From Chitinophagaceae bacterium UBA2793 (GTDB lineage: Bacteria > Bacteroidota > Bacteroidia > Chitinophagales > Chitinophagaceae): a stretch of DNA of 25,763 nt. Both the position numbers and the translations under genes were made by a program. Below the pieces are notes generated by a model that was given only the letters and a program-made list of their open reading frames with translations, did no database searches and was not told the DNA's origin. This document shows, in pieces, positions 7,894 through 15,049 of the stretch. Where the stretch lies: assembly GCA_002352045.1 (NCBI GenBank), contig DEHT01000006.1, forward strand, positions 29,729 through 55,491. The letters are read 5' to 3'. Numbering within the stretch: position 1 is the first letter of the stretch; each line of letters begins with the position of its first letter.

Positions 7894-9528
7894 ATGCAAT
7901 ACGGAGATTTTTATTACCCATTACCAGCCAACGAACCTGTATTAAATTATGCACCCGGTTCTGCAGAAAAGAAAAGGCTGAAAGAAGTGTTGAAAGAATT
8001 AAAGTCAGCAAAGATTGATGTACCCATGTATATTGGCAACGAAGAAGTGAGAACCGGTAATACCATTAATATTCGTCCGCCACATGAGCACAAGCATGTG
8101 TTAGGCCAATTCCATGCCGGTGAAGCAAAGCATGTAACAAAAGCTATAAATGCTGCATTGAAGGCAAAGGAAAAATGGAGTAATTTAAGTTGGGAAAACC
8201 GTGCTAATATATTTTTAAAAGCTGCCGATTTGATTGCAGGAAAATATCGTCCATACATGAACGGTACTACAATGCTGGGCCAAAGTAAAAATGCATACCA
8301 GGCAGAAATAGATAGTGCCTGTGAAATAATAGATTTCCTTCGTTTTAATGTGCATTACCTTAGCGAAATTTATCGCCAGCAACCTATTAGTGGTCCGGGT
8401 GTTTACAATCGCTTAGAGTATCGTCCGTTGGAAGGATTTGTGTTTGCATTAACGCCCTTCAACTTTACGGCAATCGGTGGCAACCTGCCAACCAGTGCAG
8501 CCATGTGTGGCAATACAGTGGTGTGGAAATGTGCCAATACGCAGGTGTACAGTGCACAAATGTTTATGCGTATTTTAAAAGAAGCCGGCTTGCCCGATGG
8601 TGTTATCAATCTTGTTTTTGTTGATGGGCCTACGGCCGGTGATGTTATTTTTAATCACCCCGATTTTGCAGGCATACATTTTACGGGAAGCACCGGCGTA
8701 TTCAATCGTATGTGGGAAACCATCGGTAAAAACATGAGCATGTACAAAACCTATCCTCGTATTGTGGGCGAAACCGGCGGTAAAGATTTTGTGATTGCAC
8801 ATAAATCCGCTAATGTAGATGCGGTGGTTACAGCCCTTGCCCGTGGCGCATTTGAATACCAGGGGCAAAAATGTTCTGCTGCTTCAAGAGCGTACATACC
8901 ATCTAACATGGCTGCCGAAGTAAAAAAGAAATTGGTAGAACAGGTTAAAACCATGAAGATGGGAACGGTGGAAGACTTTACCAATTTTGTAAATGCTGTA
9001 ATTGATGAAAAGAGTTTTAATAAATTGGAAAGCTATATTAAAGATGCCCGCAAGCGCAATAGTGGCGCAAAAATATGGGTAGGTGGCGGCTGCGATAAAA
9101 CCAATGGTTATTTTATAGAACCTACCGTTATAGAAGCTACCGATCCCAAATATGTAACCATGTGTGAGGAACTCTTTGGCCCTGTTTTAACTGTTTATAT
9201 TTACGACGAAAATAAATATGAAGAAACCTTAAAGCTGGTTGATAGCACTTCTTCTTATGCATTAACCGGTGCAGTGTTAGCTACCGATCGTTATGCAGTG
9301 GAAACTGCTGTAAATAAATTACGCAACAGTGCCGGTAATTTTTATATCAACGATAAGCCAACAGGAGCTGTTGTTGGCCAACAACCTTTTGGTGGCGCAA
9401 GAGCAAGTGGTACCAATGATAAGGCAGGCTCTGCATTGAATCTCTATCGTTGGCTGAGTGCAAGAACCATTAAAGAAACATTTGATTCGCCGGTAGATTA
9501 CAGGTACCCGTTTTTGCAGGAGAAATAA
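7894..9528 (+). CDS. pruA: L-glutamate gamma-semialdehyde (1-pyrroline-5-carboxylate) dehydrogenase
   Basis: This enzyme oxidises glutamate semialdehyde to glutamate with NAD+, the second step of proline breakdown. The 544-residue length is typical of stand-alone bacterial/eukaryotic-type P5C dehydrogenases. The aldehyde dehydrogenase landmarks are in order: a cofactor-region segment TPFNFTAIGGNL, the HFTGSTGVFNRMW nucleotide-binding loop, general base Glu293 in VGETGGKD, catalytic Cys327 in EYQGQKCSAASR, the EELFGPVLTVYIY segment and the family-specific PFGGARASGTNDKAG near the C-terminus. No proline dehydrogenase domain is fused, unlike in PutA. No proline dehydrogenase gene is adjacent, so proline oxidation must be encoded elsewhere. 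A strong hairpin terminator follows directly. Confidence 0.93.
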   Translation: MQYGDFYYPLPANEPVLNYAPGSAEKKRLKEVLKELKSAKIDVPMYIGNEEVRTGNTINIRPPHEHKHVLGQFHAGEAKHVTKAINAALKAKEKWSNLSWENRANIFLKAADLIAGKYRPYMNGTTMLGQSKNAYQAEIDSACEIIDFLRFNVHYLSEIYRQQPISGPGVYNRLEYRPLEGFVFALTPFNFTAIGGNLPTSAAMCGNTVVWKCANTQVYSAQMFMRILKEAGLPDGVINLVFVDGPTAGDVIFNHPDFAGIHFTGSTGVFNRMWETIGKNMSMYKTYPRIVGETGGKDFVIAHKSANVDAVVTALARGAFEYQGQKCSAASRAYIPSNMAAEVKKKLVEQVKTMKMGTVEDFTNFVNAVIDEKSFNKLESYIKDARKRNSGAKIWVGGGCDKTNGYFIEPTVIEATDPKYVTMCEELFGPVLTVYIYDENKYEETLKLVDSTSSYALTGAVLATDRYAVETAVNKLRNSAGNFYINDKPTGAVVGQQPFGGARASGTNDKAGSALNLYRWLSARTIKETFDSPVDYRYPFLQEK

Positions 9529-9543
9529 ACATTGTTATATTTA
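9514..9543 (+). promoter_or_regulatory. Possible promoter for the first GLPGLI-type gene
   Basis: TTG at 9514-9516 and TATATTTA at 9536-9543 (one mismatch to TAnnTTTG) are separated by 19 nt, a good spacing. It overlaps the end of pruA, and a start near 9549 would fall inside the pruA terminator stem, so the new transcript would carry only part of that hairpin. Confidence 0.3.
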
Positions 9544-9569
9544 AGGCATCTAAACGATGCCTTTTTTTT
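9543..9569 (+). terminator. Rho-independent terminator of pruA
   Basis: An 8-bp perfect stem AAGGCATC/GATGCCTT (9543-9550 with 9556-9563) has a 5-nt loop and runs into eight T (9562-9569). The next gene's ATG begins at 9570, immediately after the T-run. Confidence 0.9.
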
Positions 9570-10208
9570 ATGCGATTTTCTTTCTTCTTTTTTTTGTTTT
9601 TTTCTCTTGGAGCTAAGGCCCAGCAAAGTTTTCATGCAACTTATAGTTGCTATACTCAAATAACTTCATCTGGGCTTCCTGTTATATATGCAGCAAAAGA
9701 TGATACTTCGAGAAAATGGGTTTTAAATATGAAAATAAACCTGGTTTATGCAGATAGCCTTTATTTTCAAGATTATCAGTATGCAGGAATGAATGATGCT
9801 CGTCATAAAATTACAGATAGTATTTTTGGACCATTGGCAAAACATCATGAACTGTTTTTCGATTTGAGGGAGATGGCATTGTATGAATACAGGGCGCTTA
9901 AACGGAAAAACAAACATCTCTTTAAATCTAATGTAGAACTTAAAAAAGGACAGCCATTAAATGAGACTGGGGTTGATACGGATTGTAGTTGGGAAAGTAT
10001 TAATTTTCTAAAAGATTCTATTCAGATTTGTGTGTTAAGGGATAACAAATTTCCTGCTATTGGATTTTTTAGAGGGTTTGTTTTTCATGGTTTAATGGCA
10101 GAATTTTATTGGCCTTCCAGAAATATGTATGTTAAACTAGACAATGTAAACTTTAGGCCCATCAAAATTCAATTACCATCCGTTAAAATTATTAATAACA
10201 AAAATTAG
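9570..10208 (+). CDS. Secreted GLPGLI-like protein, divergent copy lacking the motif
   Basis: The 212-residue protein has a very Phe-rich signal peptide ending at about residue 18 in GAKAQ. It aligns by eye with the downstream GLPGLI protein: QQSFHATYSCY against QNSFKAIYEGY, a shared KHH near the middle, FPAIGFFRGF against YPAGLNYYNG, and IKIQLPS against FEIRLPS. The diagnostic GLPGLI stretch is replaced by FVFHGLMAEF, so it is a diverged tandem paralogue. The family is known only as periplasmic or surface proteins of Bacteroidota with no established function. Its ATG abuts the pruA terminator, so it probably uses its own promoter. Confidence 0.65.
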   Translation: MRFSFFFFLFFSLGAKAQQSFHATYSCYTQITSSGLPVIYAAKDDTSRKWVLNMKINLVYADSLYFQDYQYAGMNDARHKITDSIFGPLAKHHELFFDLREMALYEYRALKRKNKHLFKSNVELKKGQPLNETGVDTDCSWESINFLKDSIQICVLRDNKFPAIGFFRGFVFHGLMAEFYWPSRNMYVKLDNVNFRPIKIQLPSVKIINNKN

Positions 10209-10248
10209 GTTGGCGTTTGATTTTATTTGTAAAAAAATAATCAAGAAA

Positions 10249-10857
10249 ATGATTAAAGCAATATTGTTTTTAAAATCTATCCTTTTAATATCACTTTTTT
10301 CATTTTCCCAAAACAGCTTTAAAGCTATTTATGAAGGTTATGTAAAAACCGGGAGTGCAAACATCGGCAGCAGAAATTATCATTGCAATATTTTAACCGA
10401 TACTTCATTCCTCAGCTTTCCAATAAATAATACAAGAGAGGTGGAAGGACAGTTGATTTTTGGAAATAAAATCAAACATCACTCTATGTATTATTTTTCC
10501 AATACTAAAACTTATTATTTTGGAAATAATTGGCGGAAAAATAAGTATTTCATGAAAGGGGTCCCTCGTTTAGATCATCAGGCATGGTTTTTAGATACCA
10601 CTATTACCCACTATTACCAAGGCTATAAATGTGCCAATGCATTCAAAATTAAGCCTTCCGGAGATACCATATTTGTTGTTTATACTCCGGATATTAAATA
10701 TCCGGCCGGGTTAAATTATTATAATGGTTTACCCGGATTGGTTTTAGAAACTTTTGACTCAGAAAGAAACTATTACGAAAAGCTAATATTACTTCAACAA
10801 AATAATTTTGAAATTCGATTACCCAGTGATGAATTATTAAAACATTCTTCAAAATAA
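10249..10857 (+). CDS. GLPGLI family secreted protein
   Basis: The motif NGLPGLVLETFD near residue 165 and the preceding KYPAGLNYY identify the GLPGLI family of Bacteroidota exported proteins. I use the ATG at 10249 because it begins a clean signal peptide (MIKAILFLKSILLISLFSFSQ); a TTG start at 10210 would add 13 residues ahead of it. The protein is then 202 residues. Other family features are the YQGYKCANAFK segment before DTIFVVYTPD. It lies 40 bp after its divergent paralogue and probably shares its transcript. Its stop is 2 bp from the stop of the convergent gene and no terminator separates them. The family function is unknown. Confidence 0.85.
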   Translation: MIKAILFLKSILLISLFSFSQNSFKAIYEGYVKTGSANIGSRNYHCNILTDTSFLSFPINNTREVEGQLIFGNKIKHHSMYYFSNTKTYYFGNNWRKNKYFMKGVPRLDHQAWFLDTTITHYYQGYKCANAFKIKPSGDTIFVVYTPDIKYPAGLNYYNGLPGLVLETFDSERNYYEKLILLQQNNFEIRLPSDELLKHSSK

Positions 10858-10859
10858 CA

Positions 10860-11963
10860 TTATTCAGATATTAAGTAACCATGCACATACCCCGACTTGG
10901 TATGTGAACCTCCGCCATATCCAAAAATAGAGGCATAGAATTTAATTGTTTGCCCTGCACTAAGGTACACATCAAATGAAAAAGGAAATGTACGTACAAA
11001 GTTATTGTCGGGGAGTATAGCAAGACTATGAGCAAAATCAGATTCTACCACAAACTGCTTGTTATTGATATAATAGCTTATCGATGCATTGGGTAATCCT
11101 TGCTCATCGGGTCCTGATAAGTGATGCGTCATACTTAAAGAGCCGTTAAAATGATAGAGCCCCGCTTTTGCAATAACAAGTCGATGGGTATTGCCCGGTT
11201 GTATATAAACCTGTGATGGGTTTAAATTATAATTGTATGCTGCTTCAAAATTTAATGAGTCATTGTAGCTACTACTACTTTTACTGAGGTTATAAGAAAA
11301 ACGTATATTGTTGGAGTAGGCTGCATCTTTCCAAACCGGGGCACTGCTGCTACCGGTACTGGTGAGTACCTGCCCGTTTGTGCCTGAGTTTCCAAAGAGT
11401 TTTATTTGGCCTTCAATATCTACCGGGCCACCAAAACCAGTACCTCCTTCAGCAAAAAAATACACAGCCCTGTTATTAATATTTGTACCGGCACCTACAA
11501 AGGTGAGCGCATTTTTGCCAAAACCATTATATGCTATTTTACCTGCATTCACTTCTTTGCCGGCAATATTTGCACCCATTTCAAAAATATTTAGGCCCCG
11601 TACTTTTACCCCGCCATTAACATCCAACCGGGTGCTGGGTGTAATGCCTAAGCCCGTATTTCCCTGAGGAGTTATCACCAAAGAATTTGATGAAGTATTA
11701 TTGACCAAATCGGAACTAGAGCCAATAAATAATGCCTCTTCCTCTTTGTTTTGAAAGAAAAAATCTGTACCGGTTGTACCACTTCGATTGCTTAAAATTA
11801 GTTGGGAAGTATCTGAAAAGGATGTACTGCTAATTTTTACGGTAGAATTATCCGGATTTTTTACTTCGAGTTTTTCGGTTGGCGTGTTGGTTCCAATGCC
11901 AACATTTTGCCCATATAATACCTGCCCAATAATGATAAAGAAAATAATAAAAACTGTTTTCAT
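10860..11963 (-). CDS. Secreted structural protein with C1q/TNF-like C-terminal domain
   Basis: The 367-residue protein has a signal peptide ending in GQVLYGQ. It is followed by NVGIGTNTPTEKLEV, the hallmark opening of Bacteroidota tail-fibre-like surface proteins, with a second copy of this strand pattern in GLGITPSTRLDVNGGVKV. A glycine- and asparagine-rich stalk follows (about 130-215, ending NGQVLTSTGSSSAPVW). The last ~150 residues resemble a C1q/TNF jelly roll: an IRFSYN start, AGLYHFNGSLSM in the middle and VYLSAGQTIKFYASIFG near the end. This architecture suggests a trimeric fibre tip or adhesin. No T9SS sorting domain is present. The jelly-roll call is from pattern only. Confidence 0.6.
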   Translation of the reverse strand: MKTVFIIFFIIIGQVLYGQNVGIGTNTPTEKLEVKNPDNSTVKISSTSFSDTSQLILSNRSGTTGTDFFFQNKEEEALFIGSSSDLVNNTSSNSLVITPQGNTGLGITPSTRLDVNGGVKVRGLNIFEMGANIAGKEVNAGKIAYNGFGKNALTFVGAGTNINNRAVYFFAEGGTGFGGPVDIEGQIKLFGNSGTNGQVLTSTGSSSAPVWKDAAYSNNIRFSYNLSKSSSSYNDSLNFEAAYNYNLNPSQVYIQPGNTHRLVIAKAGLYHFNGSLSMTHHLSGPDEQGLPNASISYYINNKQFVVESDFAHSLAILPDNNFVRTFPFSFDVYLSAGQTIKFYASIFGYGGGSHTKSGYVHGYLISE

Positions 11964-12208
11964 TTTTTTGCTTTAAAAGTATTTGAATACTGTAATTAAA
12001 ACAATTACACTTTTGGGTAGGTTTTAAATAATTTATGATGCTTGATTGTATTTTCAAACAAAGCAGGTAACATTTAATGGCCGAATAAATAGAGTTGCTG
12101 CTTTGCAGAAGTTGTAAAGTTTGCTGTTTCTCTACGTTCTAATTGTTGCGCTTACTTATTTGTGTAAAACATGTGCACAACAACGGGATAAACAAAAATC
12201 AATAGGTT

Positions 12209-12216
12209 TACTTTTG
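12209..12216 (+). promoter_or_regulatory. -7 promoter element TACTTTTG
   Basis: A perfect TAnnTTTG match lies 30 nt upstream of the ATG at 12247. A clear -33 TTG is not visible. It would give a short AT-rich leader of roughly 25 nt. Confidence 0.45.
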
Positions 12217-12246
12217 CGGCTTCAAAAAATATAATAAAAACATACT

Positions 12247-12870
12247 ATGACTACAAAAGTAACATTCAGATTAGCTCCGGAATTTGTGGCGAATGCATCT
12301 GAAGGCATTTTATTAGGCGATTTTAATAACTGGAATCCGGAGGAAGCGGTGCAATTACAAAAAACAGCCGATGGTGCAATGGTTGCAGAAATTGCACTTG
12401 TTTCAGGCAAATCATATCAATATCGTTATTTATTAAGCGATGGGCGCTGGGTGAACGATTTTAGTGGAACCACTCAATGGGTAGAAGCATTTGGCAATTA
12501 TGTAGAAAATAATGTAATTGAAGTGCCTGTTAGTATAGAAGAGAAAACACCTGCAACAAAAAAAGCAGTTACTAAAAAACAAGCCGTAAAAAAGGCCGCC
12601 ACTCCAAAAGAAAAACCTGCTGTGGATGATCTTACCAAAATAGAAGGTGTCGGAAAAAAAATAGCTTCCTTACTTAAAAAGAAAGAAATAATTACTTTTA
12701 AAACGCTTGCTAAAACATCATTGAAAAATTTAAAAACCATTTTAGAAGAGGGAGGCAATCAATATAGCATGCACAATCCAACAAGCTGGCCAAAGCAGGC
12801 TAAACTTGCTGCAGCAGGTAAGTGGGAAGAGTTAGACCAATTGCAAAAGGAATTGGTTGGCGGAAAATAA
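12247..12870 (+). CDS. CBM48/E-set glycogen-binding-like domain fused to helix-hairpin-helix domain
   Basis: The 207-residue cytoplasmic protein has three parts. Residues about 4-93 form an early-set (isoamylase/AMPK-type) beta sandwich with the characteristic LLGDFNNWNP and YQYRYLLSDGRWVND. Residues about 98-124 are a Lys/Ala/Pro-rich basic linker with repeated KKA/KKQ. Residues 127-205 hold a helix-hairpin-helix unit (LTKIEGVGKKIASLL) and the trailing segment MHNPTSWPKQAKLAAAGKWEEL, which is the same module seen appended to some ribosomal L21 and NuoE-type proteins. The sandwich domain usually binds alpha-glucans and the HhH usually binds DNA or RNA, so the combined role is unclear. It has its own TAnnTTTG promoter and its own terminator, so it is a single-gene unit. 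Confidence 0.75.
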   Translation: MTTKVTFRLAPEFVANASEGILLGDFNNWNPEEAVQLQKTADGAMVAEIALVSGKSYQYRYLLSDGRWVNDFSGTTQWVEAFGNYVENNVIEVPVSIEEKTPATKKAVTKKQAVKKAATPKEKPAVDDLTKIEGVGKKIASLLKKKEIITFKTLAKTSLKNLKTILEEGGNQYSMHNPTSWPKQAKLAAAGKWEELDQLQKELVGGK

Positions 12871-12895
12871 AAAACAATATTCCAAAATAAATTGC

Positions 12896-12924
12896 AAACG
12901 GTCTTCTAAGGAAGGCCGTTTTTT
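12896..12924 (+). terminator. Rho-independent terminator
   Basis: An 11-bp stem (12896-12906 with 12911-12921, one T-G wobble, core CGGTCTTC/GAAGGCCG) with a TAAG loop ends in six T. It closes the CBM48/HhH gene and insulates it from pyrR, whose promoter begins 13 bp later. Confidence 0.85.
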
Positions 12925-12936
12925 ATGATTGTGTGC

Positions 12937-12944
12937 TACATTTG
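12937..12944 (+). promoter_or_regulatory. pyrR -7 promoter element TACATTTG
   Basis: A perfect TAnnTTTG match ends 6 nt before the pyrR ATG at 12951, placing the expected transcription start on or next to the start codon. Confidence 0.5.
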
Positions 12945-12950
12945 TAATCT

Positions 12951-13466
12951 ATGCTCAAACAGGTTTTACTTACCACTTCGCAATTAAATGCAACACTCAA
13001 TAGACTGGCGCATCAACTTATTGAAAATTATGATTCATTACAAGATGTAGTGTTTATTGGCATTCAACCCAGGGGCATCAAAGTAAGTGAATTGATTATT
13101 GACAATATTCGCCAAATTGTTCCTTCCCAAAAAGTAGAATACGGCATCCTGGATATAACCTTTTATCGGGATGATGTGAGAGAAGAGTTTCATAAAGCAA
13201 GTAATACCGAGATTCCTTTTTCTGTTGAAGATAAAATTGTGGTACTAATAGATGATGTACTCTATACGGGCCGCACCATTAGAGCTGCTTTAGATGCTTT
13301 GCAAGACTTTGGCCGCCCAAAAAAAGTAGAGCTCTGTGTGCTTATTGACCGTCGCTTCAGCCGGCAACTCCCCATTCAAGCTGATTATATTGGCAAATCA
13401 ATTGACTCTTCAACCGAACAAAAAGTAAAAGTAGAGTGGGTGCCTAAAGAAGTAGTTATGTACTAA
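12951..13466 (+). CDS. pyrR: PyrR-like uracil phosphoribosyltransferase / pyr regulator
   Basis: PyrR-family proteins bind PRPP and UMP/UTP, have (often weak) uracil phosphoribosyltransferase activity, and in Firmicutes regulate pyr mRNA by attenuation. The 171-residue length is typical. The type I PRPP-binding motif VVLIDDVLYTGRTI is at 97-110, with the PyrR-type segments IGIQPRG (37-42) and YGILDITFYRDDV (64-76) and the later CVLIDRRFSRQLPI. It lies upstream of pyrB, supporting a pyrimidine role. I could not find the conserved PyrR RNA-binding loop or an antiterminator/terminator pair in the leader or in the pyrR-pyrB spacer, so RNA attenuation as in Bacillus is not supported by this sequence. 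Confidence 0.9.
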   Translation: MLKQVLLTTSQLNATLNRLAHQLIENYDSLQDVVFIGIQPRGIKVSELIIDNIRQIVPSQKVEYGILDITFYRDDVREEFHKASNTEIPFSVEDKIVVLIDDVLYTGRTIRAALDALQDFGRPKKVELCVLIDRRFSRQLPIQADYIGKSIDSSTEQKVKVEWVPKEVVMY

Positions 13467-13475
13467 TTGATAATC

Positions 13476-13580
13476 TATAATGTATAATGTAAAATTGGAA
13501 AACAAAAGAATGTTGTTTTTATTAAATACATTATTAAGTTTAAAAAATTATACATTCAACATTTTACATTCTACATTATA
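13476..13580. repeat. Imperfect inverted repeat in the pyrR-pyrB spacer
   Basis: The arms 13476-13494 and 13562-13580 match at 18 of 19 positions when one is reverse-complemented (consensus TATAATGTA-AATGTAAAA), separated by 67 nt. The left arm is itself a tandem TATAATG repeat. No T-run follows, so it is not a classical terminator. It lies just upstream of the pyrB promoter. Confidence 0.65.
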
Positions 13581-13593
13581 AAAGTAAATCCCT

Positions 13594-13601
13594 TAGCTTT
13601 G
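13594..13601 (+). promoter_or_regulatory. pyrB -7 promoter element TAGCTTTG
   Basis: A perfect TAnnTTTG match ends 7 nt before the pyrB ATG at 13609. This implies pyrB has its own promoter, separate from pyrR, and a very short or absent leader. Confidence 0.5.
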
Positions 13602-13608
13602 CTGCTTA

Positions 13609-14538
13609 ATGCAACTATCTACCAAACATTTACTAGGCATTAAAGAACTCTCACCGGAAGATATTTCAACAATTCTTACTACCGCAACACAATTCAAAGA
13701 GGTATTACAAAGACCCATAAAGAAAGTGCCTTCTCTCCGGGATGTAACCATTGTAAATCTTTTTTACGAAAACAGCACCCGCACCCGTATATCGTTTGAA
13801 CTGGCTGAAAAAAGATTAAGTGCCGACACTATTAATTTTACAGCCTCGGGTTCATCTGTAAGCAAAGGAGAAACCTTGTTAGATACGGTGAACAATATCT
13901 TAAGTATGAAGGTAGATATGGTGGTAATGCGGCATAGCGCCAGTGGAGCACCCCATTTTCTTGCACAACATTTACCCAATACAGCCATCGTAAATGCCGG
14001 AGATGGAATAAATGAACATCCTACCCAGGCACTGTTAGATGCATTTTCTATCCAAGAGAAAACAGGCAGTCTGCAAGGAAAAAAAGTATTGTTGGTGGGC
14101 GACATTATGCACTCAAGGGTAGCACTTAGTAATATTTATTTGTTGAAAAAAATGGGTGCAGAAGTAAAAGTGGCCGGGCCCCCTACACTCATTCCAAAAT
14201 ATATAGAAAAGGCATTGGGAGTAGGTGTTGAGTACAACTTAAAACGGGCATTGCAATGGTGTGATGTAGCCAATGTTTTGCGTATTCAATTGGAAAGACA
14301 AAACCAGGTATTGTTTTCCTCTTTAAGAGAATATAATCTTGCCTATGGTGTTACCAAAAAACTGCTAGATGAAGTAAATAAAGAGATAGTAATTATGCAC
14401 CCAGGCCCCATCAATAGAGGAGTGGAAATAGACAGTGATGTAGCCAATGGCAAAGATTCTATTATTTTACAACAGGTTGAAAATGGGGTAGCAGTAAGAA
14501 TGGCTGTGTTGTACCTACTGGCTGGACGAAATAACTAA
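13609..14538 (+). CDS. pyrB: Aspartate carbamoyltransferase catalytic subunit
   Basis: This enzyme joins carbamoyl phosphate and aspartate to give carbamoyl aspartate, the committed step of de novo pyrimidine synthesis. At 309 residues it matches catalytic chains. The carbamoyl-phosphate loop STRTR is at 56-60 within FYENSTRTRISFELA. The neighbour-subunit loop SVSKGETL is at 83-90 (Ser and Lys contributed across the trimer), HPTQALLD is at 137-144, the aspartate-domain segment is LLVGDIMHSRVALSN, and HPGPINRGVEI is near residue 265. No pyrI regulatory subunit is adjacent. coaD follows 25 bp later, so the two may be co-transcribed although unrelated in pathway. Confidence 0.96.
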   Translation: MQLSTKHLLGIKELSPEDISTILTTATQFKEVLQRPIKKVPSLRDVTIVNLFYENSTRTRISFELAEKRLSADTINFTASGSSVSKGETLLDTVNNILSMKVDMVVMRHSASGAPHFLAQHLPNTAIVNAGDGINEHPTQALLDAFSIQEKTGSLQGKKVLLVGDIMHSRVALSNIYLLKKMGAEVKVAGPPTLIPKYIEKALGVGVEYNLKRALQWCDVANVLRIQLERQNQVLFSSLREYNLAYGVTKKLLDEVNKEIVIMHPGPINRGVEIDSDVANGKDSIILQQVENGVAVRMAVLYLLAGRNN

Positions 14539-14563
14539 TTACCATAATTGCCAAAATGTAAAT

Positions 14564-15049
14564 ATGAACAAGATCTGCCTTTTCCCGGGAACATTCGACC
14601 CGGTAACCCTGGGTCATACCGATATTATTGACAGAGCATTACCCTTGTTTGATAAACTTATTATAGGTATCGGGCGTAATGTTAACAAGGTTCCCATGTT
14701 TAGCGAACAACAAAGATTGGAATGGCTTAGAGAAATTTATAAAGACAATTCAAAAGTAGAAGCTGTAATTTACGATGGACTTACGGTGGAGTGCTGCCGC
14801 CAGCATAATGCAAAGTTTATACTTCGTGGTATTCGTTATGTAAATGATTTTGAGTACGAAAAAGCCATTGCCGATATGAACAGGAGTTTAGAGGAAGATA
14901 TTGAAACCATTTTTTTAACCTGTTTGCCTCAATATACTTCTGTTGCCAGTACTTTGGTGAGAGATGTTCTAAAGAATGGTGGCGATGTTTCCCGCTTTTT
15001 ACCCAATGCTGTTAATGAAACCATCAAGCGTAATGGAGCAGACAAATAA
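14564..15049 (+). CDS. coaD: Phosphopantetheine adenylyltransferase
   Basis: CoaD transfers AMP from ATP to 4'-phosphopantetheine to give dephospho-CoA, the penultimate step of coenzyme A synthesis. The 161-residue protein starts MNKICLFPGTFDPVTLGHTD, containing the nucleotidyltransferase signature with the TxGH variant (TLGH, 15-18). The family segments RGIRYVNDFEYEKAIADMNR and the later SVASTLVRDVLKNGGDV are both present. It lies 25 bp after pyrB and its 3' end overlaps the thioesterase start by 17 bp, so translational coupling with the next gene is likely. Confidence 0.95.
   Translation: MNKICLFPGTFDPVTLGHTDIIDRALPLFDKLIIGIGRNVNKVPMFSEQQRLEWLREIYKDNSKVEAVIYDGLTVECCRQHNAKFILRGIRYVNDFEYEKAIADMNRSLEEDIETIFLTCLPQYTSVASTLVRDVLKNGGDVSRFLPNAVNETIKRNGADK

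Noticed and set aside
10210..10248. Upstream TTG start for the GLPGLI gene
   Set aside because: It would place 13 residues ahead of an otherwise perfect signal peptide beginning at ATG 10249.
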